Shown here: positions 56,501 through 64,000 of the stretch, piece after piece
How positions within the stretch are numbered: position 1 is the first letter of the stretch
How the letters are laid out: the number at the start of each line of letters is the position of its first letter
From: Ypsolopha sequella
Taxonomy: Eukaryota > Arthropoda > Insecta > Lepidoptera > Ypsolophidae
Direction: 5' to 3'
Assembly (NCBI GenBank): GCA_934047225.1
Contig: OW204000.1
Coordinates: 12,852,001-12,916,000, forward strand
DNA: 64,000 nt
The notes under the pieces: model-generated
The model's input: only the letters and a program-made list of their open reading frames with translations
Databases searched by the model: none
What the model was told of the DNA's origin: nothing
Program-made: the position numbers and the translations under genes

Positions 56501-57062
56501 GTCATCTTATGAGACGACATGAACGCTTTTTAATCGGGTCAGGCAGAAGTAGCCGGAAGATGTGCTCTGAAATAAGGGAGGGTCTTGTTCAAGACACTAA
56601 ACGCGGTGGCTGGATCCGGACGGGTTGATTTGTTTAACTGTTGTGTGAGCGAGTTCACAAAGGCCATACTAAGTATTAATCTTAAGTAATAGTTATAAGT
56701 TTAAAAATTGTGTATTTGTATCTCATATTATTGTATAATGTTGTTATTAATGTTACCTTCTCTATCGCATTAGGATGCATCCTGTAAAGATAGATGATAG
56801 GGGATTGTAAATAAATAAATAAAATAAATAAAAATAACAAAATAACTAATGATTTCAGATATTGGACCGTGAGAATAAGCGCGAGCGCATTTTAGAAGCG
56901 CGCATGCGCGAGATGCGCCTAAAGATGCGCCAGGACCGCGACGGGGGTGCGCAAGTCACAGAAAGTGATCCCACACAAGGCGACAAGGATCTAGTCGAAG
57001 CCACGCAGGAGTATGAACAAACTGTAAGCGAATTTACCAAAGAGCAGCCGAAGACGACATGA
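35531..57062 (+). CDS. DNAI2: Dynein axonemal intermediate chain 2, complete, 11 exons
   Basis: Exons: 35531-35748, 37924-38071, 40000-40255, 41120-41229, 42841-42992, 43060-43194, 43750-43831, 44922-45100, 49488-49620, 56356-56460 and 56859-57062 (TGA). All phases agree: 1722 bases, about 573 aa (human DNAI2 is 605). The product is a WD-repeat subunit of the outer dynein arm in cilia and sperm flagella. Landmarks: [11 protein letters not shown] (exon 1), [15 protein letters not shown] (2), [15 protein letters not shown] and SYIWDI (3), [20 protein letters not shown] (4), [12 protein letters not shown] (5), [12 protein letters not shown] (5/6), [18 protein letters not shown] (7), [11 protein letters not shown] and [16 protein letters not shown] (8), [10 protein letters not shown] and LCDESLLRL (9), [18 protein letters not shown] (10), and the charged tail [19 protein letters not shown] (11). 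The exon 2 acceptor (gatacaaag) is weak but is fixed by phase and alignment. Intron 10 has a GC donor. Introns 2, 4, 6, 7, 8 and 9 contain mobile elements. Confidence 0.93.
36590..36870 (+). mobile_element. RTE-type LINE 3' end in DNAI2 intron 1
   Basis: 'ggcaaaaaaccaggaggccc' and 'tgggaccgatggatagcgg' lead to 'ggcgtcactggtgcaagg', 'gtgtgagtatgggcaggatg' and 'aggcttatgtccagcagtgg', then a 'gatggatggatt' tail. This is the typical RTE-like 3' region. It is homologous to 1921-2061 but longer. Confidence 0.65.
38123..38460 (+). repeat. Dispersed lepidopteran-type repeat in DNAI2 intron 2
   Basis: It starts 'agggtgccaaacgggaccct' and contains 'ctgtctgtccgtctgtcatt'. This string type is common in moth and butterfly interspersed repeats (general knowledge). 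No protein coding. Confidence 0.5.
38574..39022. mobile_element. MITE with 15-16-bp terminal inverted repeats in DNAI2 intron 2
   Basis: The left end agggttgccagatgg and the right end ccatctggcaaccct are exact inverses. Subterminal 'aaaaaggagg' strings recur in both halves (cctcctttttt versions at the centre and right). No transposase; probably a non-autonomous DNA transposon. Confidence 0.75.
39107..39779. mobile_element. Inverted-repeat element in DNAI2 intron 2
   Basis: The left end gtgaaatttaatcaaccacc (then cgaatactg) is the inverse of the right end ('cagtatgaaatcgg', 'gcggttgattaaatttcac'). Single ends of this family lie at about 6115-6170 and 33925-34015. No coding is recognised inside. 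Confidence 0.7.
41340..41680. mobile_element. GC-rich inverted-repeat element in DNAI2 intron 4
   Basis: The left end ggccacagcttcaggctt and the right end aagcctgaagctgtggcc are inverses. The interior is strikingly GC- and CpG-rich in an AT-rich intron. It is open in several frames on both strands, which reflects composition and not coding. Confidence 0.65.
43208..43694. mobile_element. MITE with about 40-bp inverted ends in DNAI2 intron 6
   Basis: The left end (tatacactggtcgcaagatc, then tcgctgcacgcgggg) is matched in reverse by ccccgcgtgcagcgagacct and tgcgaccagtata. The interior is AT-rich and non-coding. It fills most of the 555-base intron. Confidence 0.75.
43940..44398. repeat. 27-bp minisatellite, 17 copies, in DNAI2 intron 7
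   Basis: The unit is ttggttggtcccgcaccgca followed by ccgctac. Most copies differ by 0-3 bases and the last ones diverge more. Because 27 is a multiple of three and the unit lacks stops in several frames, both strands show long artificial frames (for example 43928-44503 plus, 43878-44387 minus). These are not genes. Confidence 0.95.
44509..44707. mobile_element. Foldback MITE in DNAI2 intron 7
   Basis: The ends gtgatttacggca and tgccgtaaatcac are exact inverses. Inner arms continue: aagttgtgttatcgcatgca with tgatgcattaaataacacaa, and 'tttgtaaat' with 'atttacaaa'. About 199 bp, mostly palindromic. Confidence 0.75.
45837..46635 (+). mobile_element. Internally deleted TA-inserting DNA transposon nested in the 3.6-kb element
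   Basis: The TIRs are taggtctaccagaatctcat at the left and its inverse atgagattctggtagaccta at the right (25 bp or more). A TA dinucleotide flanks each side (45835-45836 and 46636-46637), the mark of Tc1/mariner-IS630-type insertion. Length 799 bp. It keeps the first part and the acidic end of a transposase gene with the catalytic middle removed (next entry). Confidence 0.8.
45984..46385 (+). pseudogene. Transposase remnant with intron, catalytic core deleted
   Basis: The ATG at 45984 opens a segment ([20 protein letters not shown], then [10 protein letters not shown]) ending at a gtaagt donor near 46111. After a short intron (acceptor ctttacag near 46184) it resumes with [14 protein letters not shown] and TPGKKRR. 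This helix-turn-helix start followed by the TPGKK motif is typical of a large arthropod IS630/Tc1-related transposase group. The reading frame soon breaks, and an acidic [14 protein letters not shown] end follows in another frame. The whole DDE catalytic domain is missing. Confidence 0.7.
49488..49620 (+). CDS. DNAI2: DNAI2 exon 9 (easily missed)
   Basis: The acceptor is gttccag/a at 49487/49488 and the donor is ggg/gtatgt at 49620/49621. Starting with one base that completes the Arg codon left by exon 8, it reads [19 protein letters not shown], then [15 protein letters not shown]. This aligns without gaps to the human block around the WD motif and VCDEALFCLR. It ends in phase 0, exactly what exon 10 needs. 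A longer open frame in another register (49431-49712) overlaps it and is spurious. The 6.7-kb intron that follows contains the DIRS element. Confidence 0.9.
49682..49801. repeat. Perfect-looking 55-bp-arm palindrome at the left flank of the DIRS element
   Basis: The left arm contains gatcgggatagccgaccagt and the right arm contains actggtcggctatcccgatc, around a loop of about 10 bases (cagattcaga). The right arm sequence recurs in each unit of the tandem array at 55771-56340. Confidence 0.85.
49861..50041. repeat. DIRS left inverted terminal repeat
   Basis: About 181 bases, from gcttgcttgacccacttgag to 'ggcaagcctgttcttcagta'. It is the near-exact inverse of 55569-55749. The left outer extension 49806-49860 is not shared with the right end but is repeated in the internal complementary region. 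Confidence 0.85.
50070..50182. repeat. DIRS internal complementary region
   Basis: The first part (50070-50143, gggtcaagcaagcctcggct onward) is the inverse of the left outer edge 49802-49876. The second part (about 50136-50182, ttagaggtccgagccttcgg onward) is the inverse of the right outer edge 55722-55770. The two parts meet at 'ttatattta'. This arrangement is the classical DIRS circular-junction template. Confidence 0.85.
50375..53437 (-). pseudogene. DIRS pol: reverse transcriptase, RNase H, tyrosine recombinase, interrupted by two stops
   Basis: One minus-strand frame is shared by three open blocks: 53437-52352, 52258-51029 and 50977-50375. RT motifs are [10 protein letters not shown] and YLDD (about 52605-52616). 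RNase H is seen as [10 protein letters not shown] (about 52120). The recombinase core-binding region ends block 2. The catalytic part has HSGRRLHDL (about 50890), a SIRAA box (about 50540) and the candidate nucleophile Tyr in FLKFYFRE (about 50443). The blocks are separated only by a TAG at about 52352 and a TAA at about 51029, with family-like sequence continuing in frame beyond each. The overlap with gag suggests frameshift or re-initiation for pol expression. Confidence 0.85.
53214..54743 (-). CDS. DIRS gag-like protein, intact 509-codon frame
   Basis: Starts [19 protein letters not shown] and ends in a basic [14 protein letters not shown] tail. No zinc knuckle is seen, as is usual for DIRS gag-like ORFs. 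The middle has an acidic Ser/Glu-rich stretch (about residues 200-250) and a helical C-terminal region. Position and order match ORF1 of DIRS elements. It overlaps the start of the pol open frame. Confidence 0.75.
   Translation of the reverse strand: MPSLLELINASKEDEEAKPIIATIEDAITPYLPEGWHSWQVNETSDFLDDPPESKVANKLRFAIPTIELAHAFGVEELTEKVYKRVKAKLWRWPFTRALIFSPHSLAVKIHGESLGLFLDAVENMRPQIVARGEAVKSLRRKSTTPVSPEDNRKKKRTESCSKTVDRENVWVDAITRQTEMFREMMVMLMEKKATPAVPAEEMVEADSSFSDIEEGIEESDCESVEVVDSPRATTPPSNNVNENKEVNVFDFEATTVEAEPAVPRASDNMIRKGIACQRLGLPGWNNIRYKEAEKALQAEPIFSVLKINSQLKPVAPRGSNCETLAKFDQTLGVITHGLLLQREAFQEALIQIDSEVGSEALTKSIQKYLTGPTKFRQYCDHTMQYVCGRRSDVLSARRAAFHCKSLAMGNILQELPISTSHLFESENLGETMKHHGGLYKFFPFRAREGKSEKSTGRQTQHISRTTKKSKFGNVQEYRPRPKQASGGPKFKKDSKKPRESNKNQRRKY
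54894..55130. repeat. 20-bp minisatellite in the DIRS leader
   Basis: About eleven copies of gagccgtcgacgtcccattc, each with one GTCGAC palindrome. Copies differ by single bases and a few short indels near 55076-55120. It lies between the gag start and the right terminal repeat. The open frames reported on both strands here are repeat artefacts. Confidence 0.9.
55569..55749. repeat. DIRS right inverted terminal repeat
   Basis: Runs from gtactgaagaacaggcttgc to 'caagtgggtcaagcaagc', the near-exact inverse of 49861-50041. The outer extension to about 55770 (cgaaggctcggacctctaaa) is matched in the internal complementary region. Confidence 0.85.
55771..56340 (+). repeat. Three-unit tandem repeat of about 200 bp beside the DIRS element
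   Basis: Units begin 'tcatgttttatcc', run through 'agttacattgttcctaatga' and 'ctacgtacaaacacgct', and end 'tcggctatcccgatcaaaaa' to 'gccgttttgcaatta'. Starts are near 55771, 55989 and 56190. The last unit lacks the 'gatcgggatagcc' part and runs into the acceptor of DNAI2 exon 10, so the units derive partly from original intron sequence. Confidence 0.85.
56490..56835 (+). mobile_element. LINE 3' end with 'aaataaataaa' tail in DNAI2 intron 10
   Basis: A short frame ([20 protein letters not shown]) precedes a 3' untranslated-like part that ends in repeated aaataaataaata (56806-56835). This is typical of a 5'-truncated LINE. Confidence 0.45.
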
Positions 57063-57110
57063 AATTATATTAAACTCCGCTATATCTGATGTTATATAGT
57101 ACACTATGCA

Positions 57111-57116
57111 ATTAAA
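57111..57116 (+). promoter_or_regulatory. Possible DNAI2 poly(A) signal
   Basis: ATTAAA, 49 bases after the DNAI2 stop codon; it is the common variant signal. Confidence 0.4.
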
Positions 57117-57373
57117 AATATATTATTTATAACTATTAATATGTACAAGTACATACAGATCCTATTATTTCACTAGTTTTTGTCAAAATGTCTAACTGAG
57201 GCCGCGTTCCGAAACTGTGAAAAGACAAGAGTTTTTCACTTTCTTATAGTAAAGACACTCAATTCACTATCCTGCTGTCAGAGTAAATATATTTCTCATA
57301 AGTGTTTTGGAACGAAATCTGATAAATCTACTATTTCTTCTTTGGAACTTGTTGTAACCTGTAGATGTTATCG

Positions 57374-57508
57374 GTGTTACTACAAAACGGTGTTTAACTT
57401 CAGACAGTGTTTAAATCTGTAGTTGTCGCCTTTTCTTTCATATTGTAAAAGAGTGACAGAAACAGATTTAAACACTGTCTAAAGTTAAACACCGTTTTGT
57501 AGTTACAC
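57374..57508. mobile_element. Foldback MITE between the convergent genes
   Basis: The left arm (gtgttactacaaaacggtgt, then ttaacttcagacagtg) and the right arm (cactgtctaaagttaa, then acaccgttttgtagttacac) are inverse. It occupies most of the gap between DNAI2 and the minus-strand gene. Confidence 0.75.
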
Positions 57509-57652
57509 CCTATATGTTACTCCTCCCAATAAAAAGAAACGTGTATACTTAAAGTACTGTAATTTATTGTATAACTAGTTAGCTCACAAGATTCAATATC
57601 ATAAACACATTCGGTACACACCTCATCTCTCCTTCTGACATGCTACTTGCGA

Positions 57653-57847
57653 TCAGGCTGTAGTGTCGGCTTGGAACGCGACGAACGACCATCGGTTCTC
57701 AATGTTGGCGCCGACCCCGCTGGTGGTCTTCTGGAACACGTCGCCGTGTTTCTGCAGCACGTGGTGCACGGTGGCCTGCGACACGTGCGGGAAGAGCGCG
57801 CGCACGTACGATACCACGTAGTCTAGGCTCGCGCCTTGTGGGTGCAC
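57653..57847 (-). CDS. Last exon of an unidentified minus-strand gene
   Basis: The minus-strand acceptor (cgtccacttccag/gtgcac) starts a GC-rich exon at 57847. It reads HPQGASLDYVVSYVRALFPH, then SQATVHHVLQKHGDVFQ, and ends ENRWSFVAFQ plus a few residues at a stop at 57653-57655. A possible poly(A) signal (aataaa on the minus strand) lies near 57561-57568. The helix-turn-helix-like spacing and terminal hydrophobic strand suggest a small winged-helix domain, but I do not recognise the family. A possible upstream piece (SVESAYISVICKVCQGDMRQ, about 57970-57880) would leave an intron of only about 35 bases and is doubtful. The remaining exons may lie beyond the BEL element outside the window. Confidence 0.65.
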   Translation of the reverse strand: MHPQGASLDYVVSYVRALFPHVSQATVHHVLQKHGDVFQKTTSGVGANIENRWSFVAFQADTTA

Positions 57848-58429
57848 CTGGAAGTGGACGTTTAAATGTTACACGCATATTCTGCCGCATGTCTCCCTGA
57901 CAGACTTTACAGATCACTGAGATGTAGGCAGACTCTACAGATGTGCTGGATTCCTGACACACCGCTTTTTCTACAAAGCTGCTAGAAGGGGTTTTAGGAC
58001 AAAGTTGACCTAATACAAAAAAAAAACAAGACCAAATCAACTTCGTAAACTGACATACTTACCGACATACAAACTACCCTCATACAACAATAACTATGGT
58101 ACTCGCACTTGGGAGTACATGCTACCAAAGATATTAAACGAACTATCAAGTGAAATTATAAAACTACTTGTCTAATCTGTCAAGACCCCATTATTAGTTT
58201 GGAGTTCAGTTTTGTATTATATAAGTTTTTGTTCACCTCAGTCACCAACTAGATGGCGTTGTGGGTATTCTACATCGCGATATCGATTGTTCTTTAACAT
58301 TACCAGTAGTCATTCCGAGTATCATTTGCAAACCAACCATTTCAACCTATTCAACCTATCAATACACCTGATATTATAAGGTTCATTATCACACGGTGTT
58401 TCATTTGGGACAATTCGCATAGATTAAAA

Positions 58430-58600
58430 TATGTTAAGGTGTGTTAATTCGAAAACCATTTCGAGATTTAGGTTTAATAAGCCGTATTTTAGAACTTTTG
58501 TTCTGAAAAACCTTATGATGATGAATATTTTTACGAAAAAGCTTGCAACTTTCATTTGACCTTCGTGTGACGTCACTTGACTGAAGGCTGTATAGAAATG
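58430..58600 (+). repeat. Dispersed repeat R, copy 2
   Basis: 'aaggtgtgttaattcgaaaa', 'ggtttaataagccgtatttt' and 'gatgaatatttttacgaaaa' match 13196-13350 in the same order and orientation. This copy extends further, to 'gtgtgacgtcacttgac'. Confidence 0.65.
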
Positions 58601-59918
58601 TGTCGCTTGCCATTAAGTTAAAAAATATTACTGTCAGAGTCACAGAACAGAACATGAAGTCCATGTCTGGGTCACAGTATAAATATAATTGAACGCAGTA
58701 AGTGTTGCTGTCTTGTTACGAAATCCCAGATTGATCGGTTAATTTTATTTGTTATGAAGTAACGCATTATTAAAATAAATATAATTTTTGATGACAACAA
58801 TTTCTGTGATGGATTAATATTGACAATCATACATGAGAGATACCAAATATAATTATGTATGTATGTATGTATGAATTGTTGTGTGTTTGTCCGACCATAA
58901 CTCGAGTATCGTTGATCGGAACGACATGAAATTTGAATTTTTAAGTTCGAGCCAAATCGGTCAAGATCGAATCGCGAGTTCACAGTTCGTGGCGAACCAC
59001 TAGTTTATTTGCCTTTTAAAATTTAATAACCGAGATGGTAGGGCGTTAAATTTCAGCCAAATATACGTCACGTGATTAATAGGCACCTCTTGTGACTGAC
59101 AAAGTACAGTTTAGGGTTTTTTTTGCAGGCGTTGGTAACACTCAACATAGTTTCGTTGTTGTTGTTGTTTGATTTTTTATTGCCAGATGTAGCAATATAG
59201 TACTCTGTGGATGACAGATTTTTTTTTTACAAGCAAGGCAAAAGTCCGCATTCAGTATCAGGCCTAAAATGAGTCATGTGACGTAACATCCGGAAATTCT
59301 TTAAAAAATCATAAATAAATAATGACTAATTTAAATACCATTTTATTGAAAACTTTGATCTAAAAGCGCGTAAATTCTCTAAAAAAAAATTAAAAAAAAA
59401 TACTTTTTTTAATTAAGCTACGCGAATTGTTCATGGTCCTTCGAGTCGATTAACGGCACAAGGAGTTTGAAGCAAGTACGTCCACGGGCGCCGACTCAGA
59501 GGCTGTGTGCTGTCATCACGGAGCCGCTGCCAAGGAAGGAAGAGTGGATCATCGGTCGCTTGGACGGAAGCTGAGGAGTGACGTCACAGGACAGGACGTG
59601 ACGTCAACCGAGGAAAGTGTGTGTGAGTGAAAAAGTACAACTGTGAGTACTCTATTGTAACTTTACGTATTGGAAAATAGACTTTAAAGTAAAAGTTGGA
59701 CTTGTGAAATTTTAAAATAATTAGTTTAGACTTAGAATAATTCTCTTAAAAACGAAGATACGGGGAACCTACGCCCAATTTTCGATAGACATTAAAAACA
59801 CTTAGAAAATTTTTGAAGATTCAACTTTGGACTTGTCGTTTTTTTGTCAAAATTATATGCTCAGAGACTTAGAAATATACTATTTGGACATTCTGATTGA
59901 TACATCACCTAACTGAAG
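58601..59918. other. Region upstream of the BEL/Pao frame, presumed 5' LTR and leader
   Basis: Includes a (TATG)n-like run near 58855-58873 and a repeat-like piece at 58888-58990 (aactcgagtatcgttgatcg). About 59400-59650 is GC-richer (for example cgtccacgggcgccgactca). The 5' LTR and primer-binding site should lie here, but without the 3' LTR in the window I cannot fix their boundaries. Confidence 0.4.
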
Positions 59919-62900
59919 ATGGAAGCACGTATTCAAGTACAGAATGATTTATTTAAGAGGATAAACAAAGCTAGAGACAATTTTAAAAAGGCACCAAAAT
60001 ATCGATTAACCAGTCATTCGTACATTACAACAAGACTAGAGACGTTGGAGGGACTGTGGTCTCAATTCTGTTTAACTCATACTCAGATTGTGCAAGAATC
60101 TGATGCAAACAAGTTAAAAGCTACTAAGTATGTTACAGCCGATGTGTACGATGATTGTGAGGAAAGGTACACAGATTACAAGTGCGAGTTAAAAGACTCA
60201 CTCAACGATCTAGTTAAGCCTTTAACTGAACAGTCTTCAACATCTGGGATATCTTCTGCGACCGGAGGTGGTACAAGCAAGCAGCAAAGCATTAAGTTAC
60301 CGAAAATTACCATTCCTTCGTTTTCAGGGAAGTATTCAGAGTGGATAAGTTTTCGAGACTTATTCGTGTCTTTAGTGCACAGTAACAGCGAACTTGATGA
60401 AGTACAAAAGTGGCACTATCTAAAGAGCCATTTGACTGAAGAAGCAGAACAGTTCCTACGTCATGTGCCGATTACAGGAGATAATTACAAGCTGTGCTGG
60501 CAGCAGTTGGAAGAAAGATATAACAACAAGAAATATCTGGTCAATAGCATCTTAAAAAGATTTCTGAGCCAAAGAAACATTACGACAGAGTCCTCGAGTG
60601 CATTAAGAGAATTATTAGACACGACAAATGAATGCCTTTTTGCTTTAAAAAAATTGTCTATCGACGTGAGTTCATGGGACACAATTGTGATTTATATTCT
60701 AAGCCTCAAATTAGATGGCGAGTCCCGAAAACAGTGGGAACTTAGGATTAGTGAATCTTCCAATGAACTACCTACATTAGCTGAATTCAAAGTATTTTTA
60801 GAAACCAGATCACGTGCTTTGGAGTTCATAGATCCTAAGTTGACCAAGCAAAGTATGTCACAGAAATGTACAAATGTCACTTCATACAACAATCCCAAGG
60901 TTTTGCATACAGCGAAATTGTCATGTATCTTTTGTAAGGAAGATCATCGTCTTTGTAACTGTAAAAAGTTTGCAAGGGGCGACACTGATACTCGACGTAG
61001 TTTCGTCCAATCCAATAAATTGTGTTTTAATTGCCTCGGTTCTGGTCACTCAGTTTATACTTGCCACAAATCCTCTAGATGCCGCCTTTGTAAAAGGAAG
61101 CATCACTCATTATTGCATCCCAAAAATGACACTTATTCAGCAGACACTAATCATTCAGCTGATCAGGGTGTTGCTCCAGCGACACCATCCGCATCACATC
61201 AAGAAGAGCCTACAAGCAACATCACAGCCTTGTTTTCTAATCCCAATGGTCAAGTTTTACTTGCCACAGCATTGGTTAATGCTAAGTCCAACACAGGCTC
61301 TCTAGTAACACTCAGGTGTTTAGTAGATCAAGGTTCACAAGGTTCGTTTATATCGGAATCTGCGGTTCAACTTCTTGGGCTTAAGAAAAACCCACACAAA
61401 AGCTCCATAATTGGTCTTGGAAGTGACTCATCTAGTTCGGTAACATCAAAAGCAAAGGTTTCGATCGAACTGCAATCACTTCATAGCAAATTCAAAATTT
61501 GCCTTCAAGCTTTTGTGCTCCCCAAGCTCACATCAGTTCTTCCCGAGCGACGTATTGTTGTTGAGTTTTGGCCCGAGTTCACTGATATCAGTTTAGCAGA
61601 TCCATCATTTGGTACTCCAAATAAAATTGATATGCTCCTTGGAGCGGATGTATATGGGCAAATTTTATTAGACGCTATAATCAAGGGTTCACCTGGTGCA
61701 CCAATTGCTCAAAACACCACACTGGGTTGGATTCTCTCAGGTCCAGTTCAAAGCAATACTGTAACCAACACAATTTTGTGTCATCATGCCCATAGAACCA
61801 ATGAAATTGAGCTTCTGAAGAAATTTTGGGAGCTTGAAGATGATAATAAAATTGCCGATCAATCTCAACTCAGCGAAGAAGAAGAAAAGTGCGAACAGAT
61901 CTTTGCAGAAACTACCAGGAGAGATAAATCAGGACGCTATATTGTCAACTTACCGTTTCGTAACGACGATCCTAGTTGCAAATATGGCAACTCAAAAGAC
62001 ATTGCGATAAAGCAATTCTATCAGCTTGAGAGAAGACTATTGAAAGATCTGAAGCTAAAACCTCAGTATTCCTCTGTTATAGACGAATACAAACAACTCG
62101 GTCATGCTGAAGTCGTACCTGCAGAAGAAGTAAATAAATCAGACGCAGTATACTTACCCCACCATGCTGTGATTCGAGAAGATAAAGATACAACAAAGGT
62201 ACGCGTGGTATTCAATGCTTCGTGTAGAGGCACCAACGGTGTTTCTTTGAATGATGATCTGTTAGTTGGTCCAAAACTACAGCATGATTTGCGTCATATA
62301 ATAATGCGATGGCGTACTCATCCTATTTGTTTGATATCAGACATAGTAAAAATGTATCGACAGGTGAAGGTAACAGGTTTCGATGCAGATTTTCAACGTT
62401 TTGTTTGGCGTGAACAAGACACTGAAAACCCGAAAGAAGAACTTCAACATTATAAGCTTTCAAGGTTAACATTTGGAACTGCTTCCGCACCTTACCTGGC
62501 TGTACGAACTCTACATCAAGTCGCTTACGATGATGGACAAGAGTTCCCAGCAGCTGCTAAAATCATCCTAAAAGAATTTTACATGGACGATCTTATGACG
62601 GGCTGTAGCTCTGTTGAAGAAGGTAAGCAAATTTATGCAGAAATCACAGAATTACTAAAGAAAGGAGGTTTCGAACTACAGAAATGGAGCAGTAATAGTG
62701 AAGAATTACTTAAAGAAATAGATGAAAAGAATACAGAAAAAGAAGGAACCTTGAAATTAAAAACAGATGAAGTATTTAAAATTCTAGGACTTACCTGGAA
62801 CCGAAAAACCGACGAGTTTGAGTACGCAGTACAACTTCCACCTCTTACCTCACCAGTAACCAAACGAAAAGTATTATCCGATATTTCACGGTTATTTGAC

Positions 62901-64000
62901 CCCCTCGGATGGCTGGCGCCAGTGATAATCTCAGCTAAAGTCTTCATACAGACGTTATGGCTATCAGGAATTGAGTGGGATGACGAGCTTCCCCCAAAAT
63001 TGCTGAAGGACTGGCTAAAGTATAGAGCGGATTTAAATAAATTAACCAAATTCAGCCTACCACGTTGGATTCATACGCGCAAAGATGATGAACTTCAGGA
63101 GTTACACGGTTTTTGCGACGCATCAAATAAAGCTTACGCTGCAGTAGTCTACCTACGCGTCATAGACAACCAAGGGAAGGTTCATGTTTCATTGATTGCT
63201 TCCAAAACAAAAGTAGCTCCTATCAAACAGATCTCTACCCCAAAGTTGGAACTCTGTGGAGCCGTATTGCTTACAAGGTTACTGATTGAAGTCTCTAAAG
63301 TCATGAATCTTGACAAACACACCATTCAGGCATGGACAGATTCGCAAGTGGTTCTTGCATGGCTGAAAGGTCATATATCCCGATGGAAGACGTTTGTTGC
63401 AAATCGTGTGTCCGAAATCATCACCTCGCTGGAACCTCAGCAATGGTCACACGTTTCTACAAAAGACAACCCTGCCGATTGCGCATCTCGAGGCATGCCT
63501 AACAAGGATGAAAGATTTTGGAAGGAGGGTCCAATGTGGCTGAAAGAAAAGAAAATTGATTATAAAAAAGAAAAAATTGAAGAAACACATTTAGAAGAGA
63601 AAAAGAACAAGATTTGTTTTATAAATACCTGTAATAAGGAAGAATCAGATCCAGCTGAAGAGATTATTTCTAGGTTTTCGTCTCTAAGAAGACTTATACG
63701 TGTTGTTGTTATCTGCAAAAGATTGGCTAAACGTGCTAAAAAAGAGAATTTAGACGATATAAAAATTTGGCACACCAGCATTGAAATCAAGGAAAGCTTA
63801 AAAACATGTATAAAAATATGTCAAGAAAGATATTTTCACGAAAAACTGGAAGACCTAAAAAAGAAAAAAGATATTAGTAATAAAAGTAAACTTACCTCAC
63901 TGAATCCTGTTGTCGATGAAGACGGGATACTAAGAGTCGGTGGCAGACTAGAACATGCTTCAATCACTGAAGAGATGAAGCATCCAATCATACTTCCACG
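59919..64000 (+). mobile_element. BEL/Pao LTR retrotransposon gag-pol polyprotein, uninterrupted, truncated by window end
   Basis: One frame stays open from ATG 59919 to the window edge (about 1360 codons). Order: gag with a DUF1759-like region (LPKITIPSFSGKYSEWISFR, about residues 125-145); zinc knuckles CIFCKEDHRLCNC (about 337) and CFNCLGSGHSVYTC (about 368) followed by CRLCKRKHHSLLH; aspartic protease-like LVDQGSQGSFI (about 467); reverse transcriptase with VRVVFNASCRG (about 760) and catalytic YMDD (about 887); RNase H GFCDASNKAYAA (about 1063); and the start of the integrase zinc-binding part, DEDGILRVGGRL (about 1330). The DQGS protease site and single-ORF order are characteristic of BEL/Pao. 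The lack of stops suggests a recent insertion. Integrase catalytic domain and 3' LTR are outside the window. Confidence 0.95.

Noticed and set aside
57881..58040. A RING-like exon with CKVCQGD upstream of the unknown terminal exon
   Set aside because: Only one Cys pair is seen, and the implied intron of about 35 bases would be too short.

Overview
The window is AT-rich, intron-bearing insect DNA, most probably from a moth or butterfly. The lepidopteran assignment is an inference from the repeats: RTE-type LINE tails, tRNA-headed SINEs and a short 'cgacttcaaaaaa' LINE tail. There is no bacterial-style operon, rRNA, functional tRNA gene or CRISPR array.

Three complete protein-coding genes can be assembled exon by exon with matching splice phases. 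(1) POLD2, the small subunit of DNA polymerase delta, lies on the minus strand (23653 to 17995, 8 exons, about 442 aa). (2) MEIOB (fly hold'em family), a meiosis-specific OB-fold single-strand DNA-binding protein, lies on the plus strand (26711 to 35319, 9 exons, about 410 aa). (3) DNAI2, the axonemal outer-arm dynein intermediate chain, lies on the plus strand (35531 to 57062, 11 exons, about 573 aa), starting only 211 bases after the MEIOB stop. A fourth gene, unrecognised, ends on the minus strand at 57653 and converges on DNAI2. POLD2 and MEIOB act on DNA replication and recombination; MEIOB and DNAI2 are both expected in male germ cells (meiosis, then sperm flagellum).

Layout: 1 to about 17.9 kb is gene-poor and built from degraded LINEs, two SINE families and palindromic MITEs, with two weak candidate exons. 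18.0-23.7 kb is POLD2. 26.7-35.3 kb is MEIOB. 35.5-57.1 kb is DNAI2, whose introns hold at least seven terminal-inverted-repeat elements, a 17-copy 27-bp minisatellite, a 3.6-kb element with an 8-bp target duplication, and in intron 9 a complete-length DIRS-type tyrosine-recombinase retrotransposon. 57.6-57.85 kb is the last exon of the unknown gene. From 59.9 kb to the window end is an uninterrupted BEL/Pao retrotransposon gag-pol frame that runs off the edge.

Most notable: the DIRS element keeps its inverted terminal repeats and internal complementary region, and sits in one unit of a tandem repeat whose other units show the empty site; DNAI2 exon 9 is readable only in a frame other than that of the longest local ORF; two genes each use a GC-AG intron; and an inverted, diverged copy of part of POLD2 exon 2 lies in intron 4 of the same gene.
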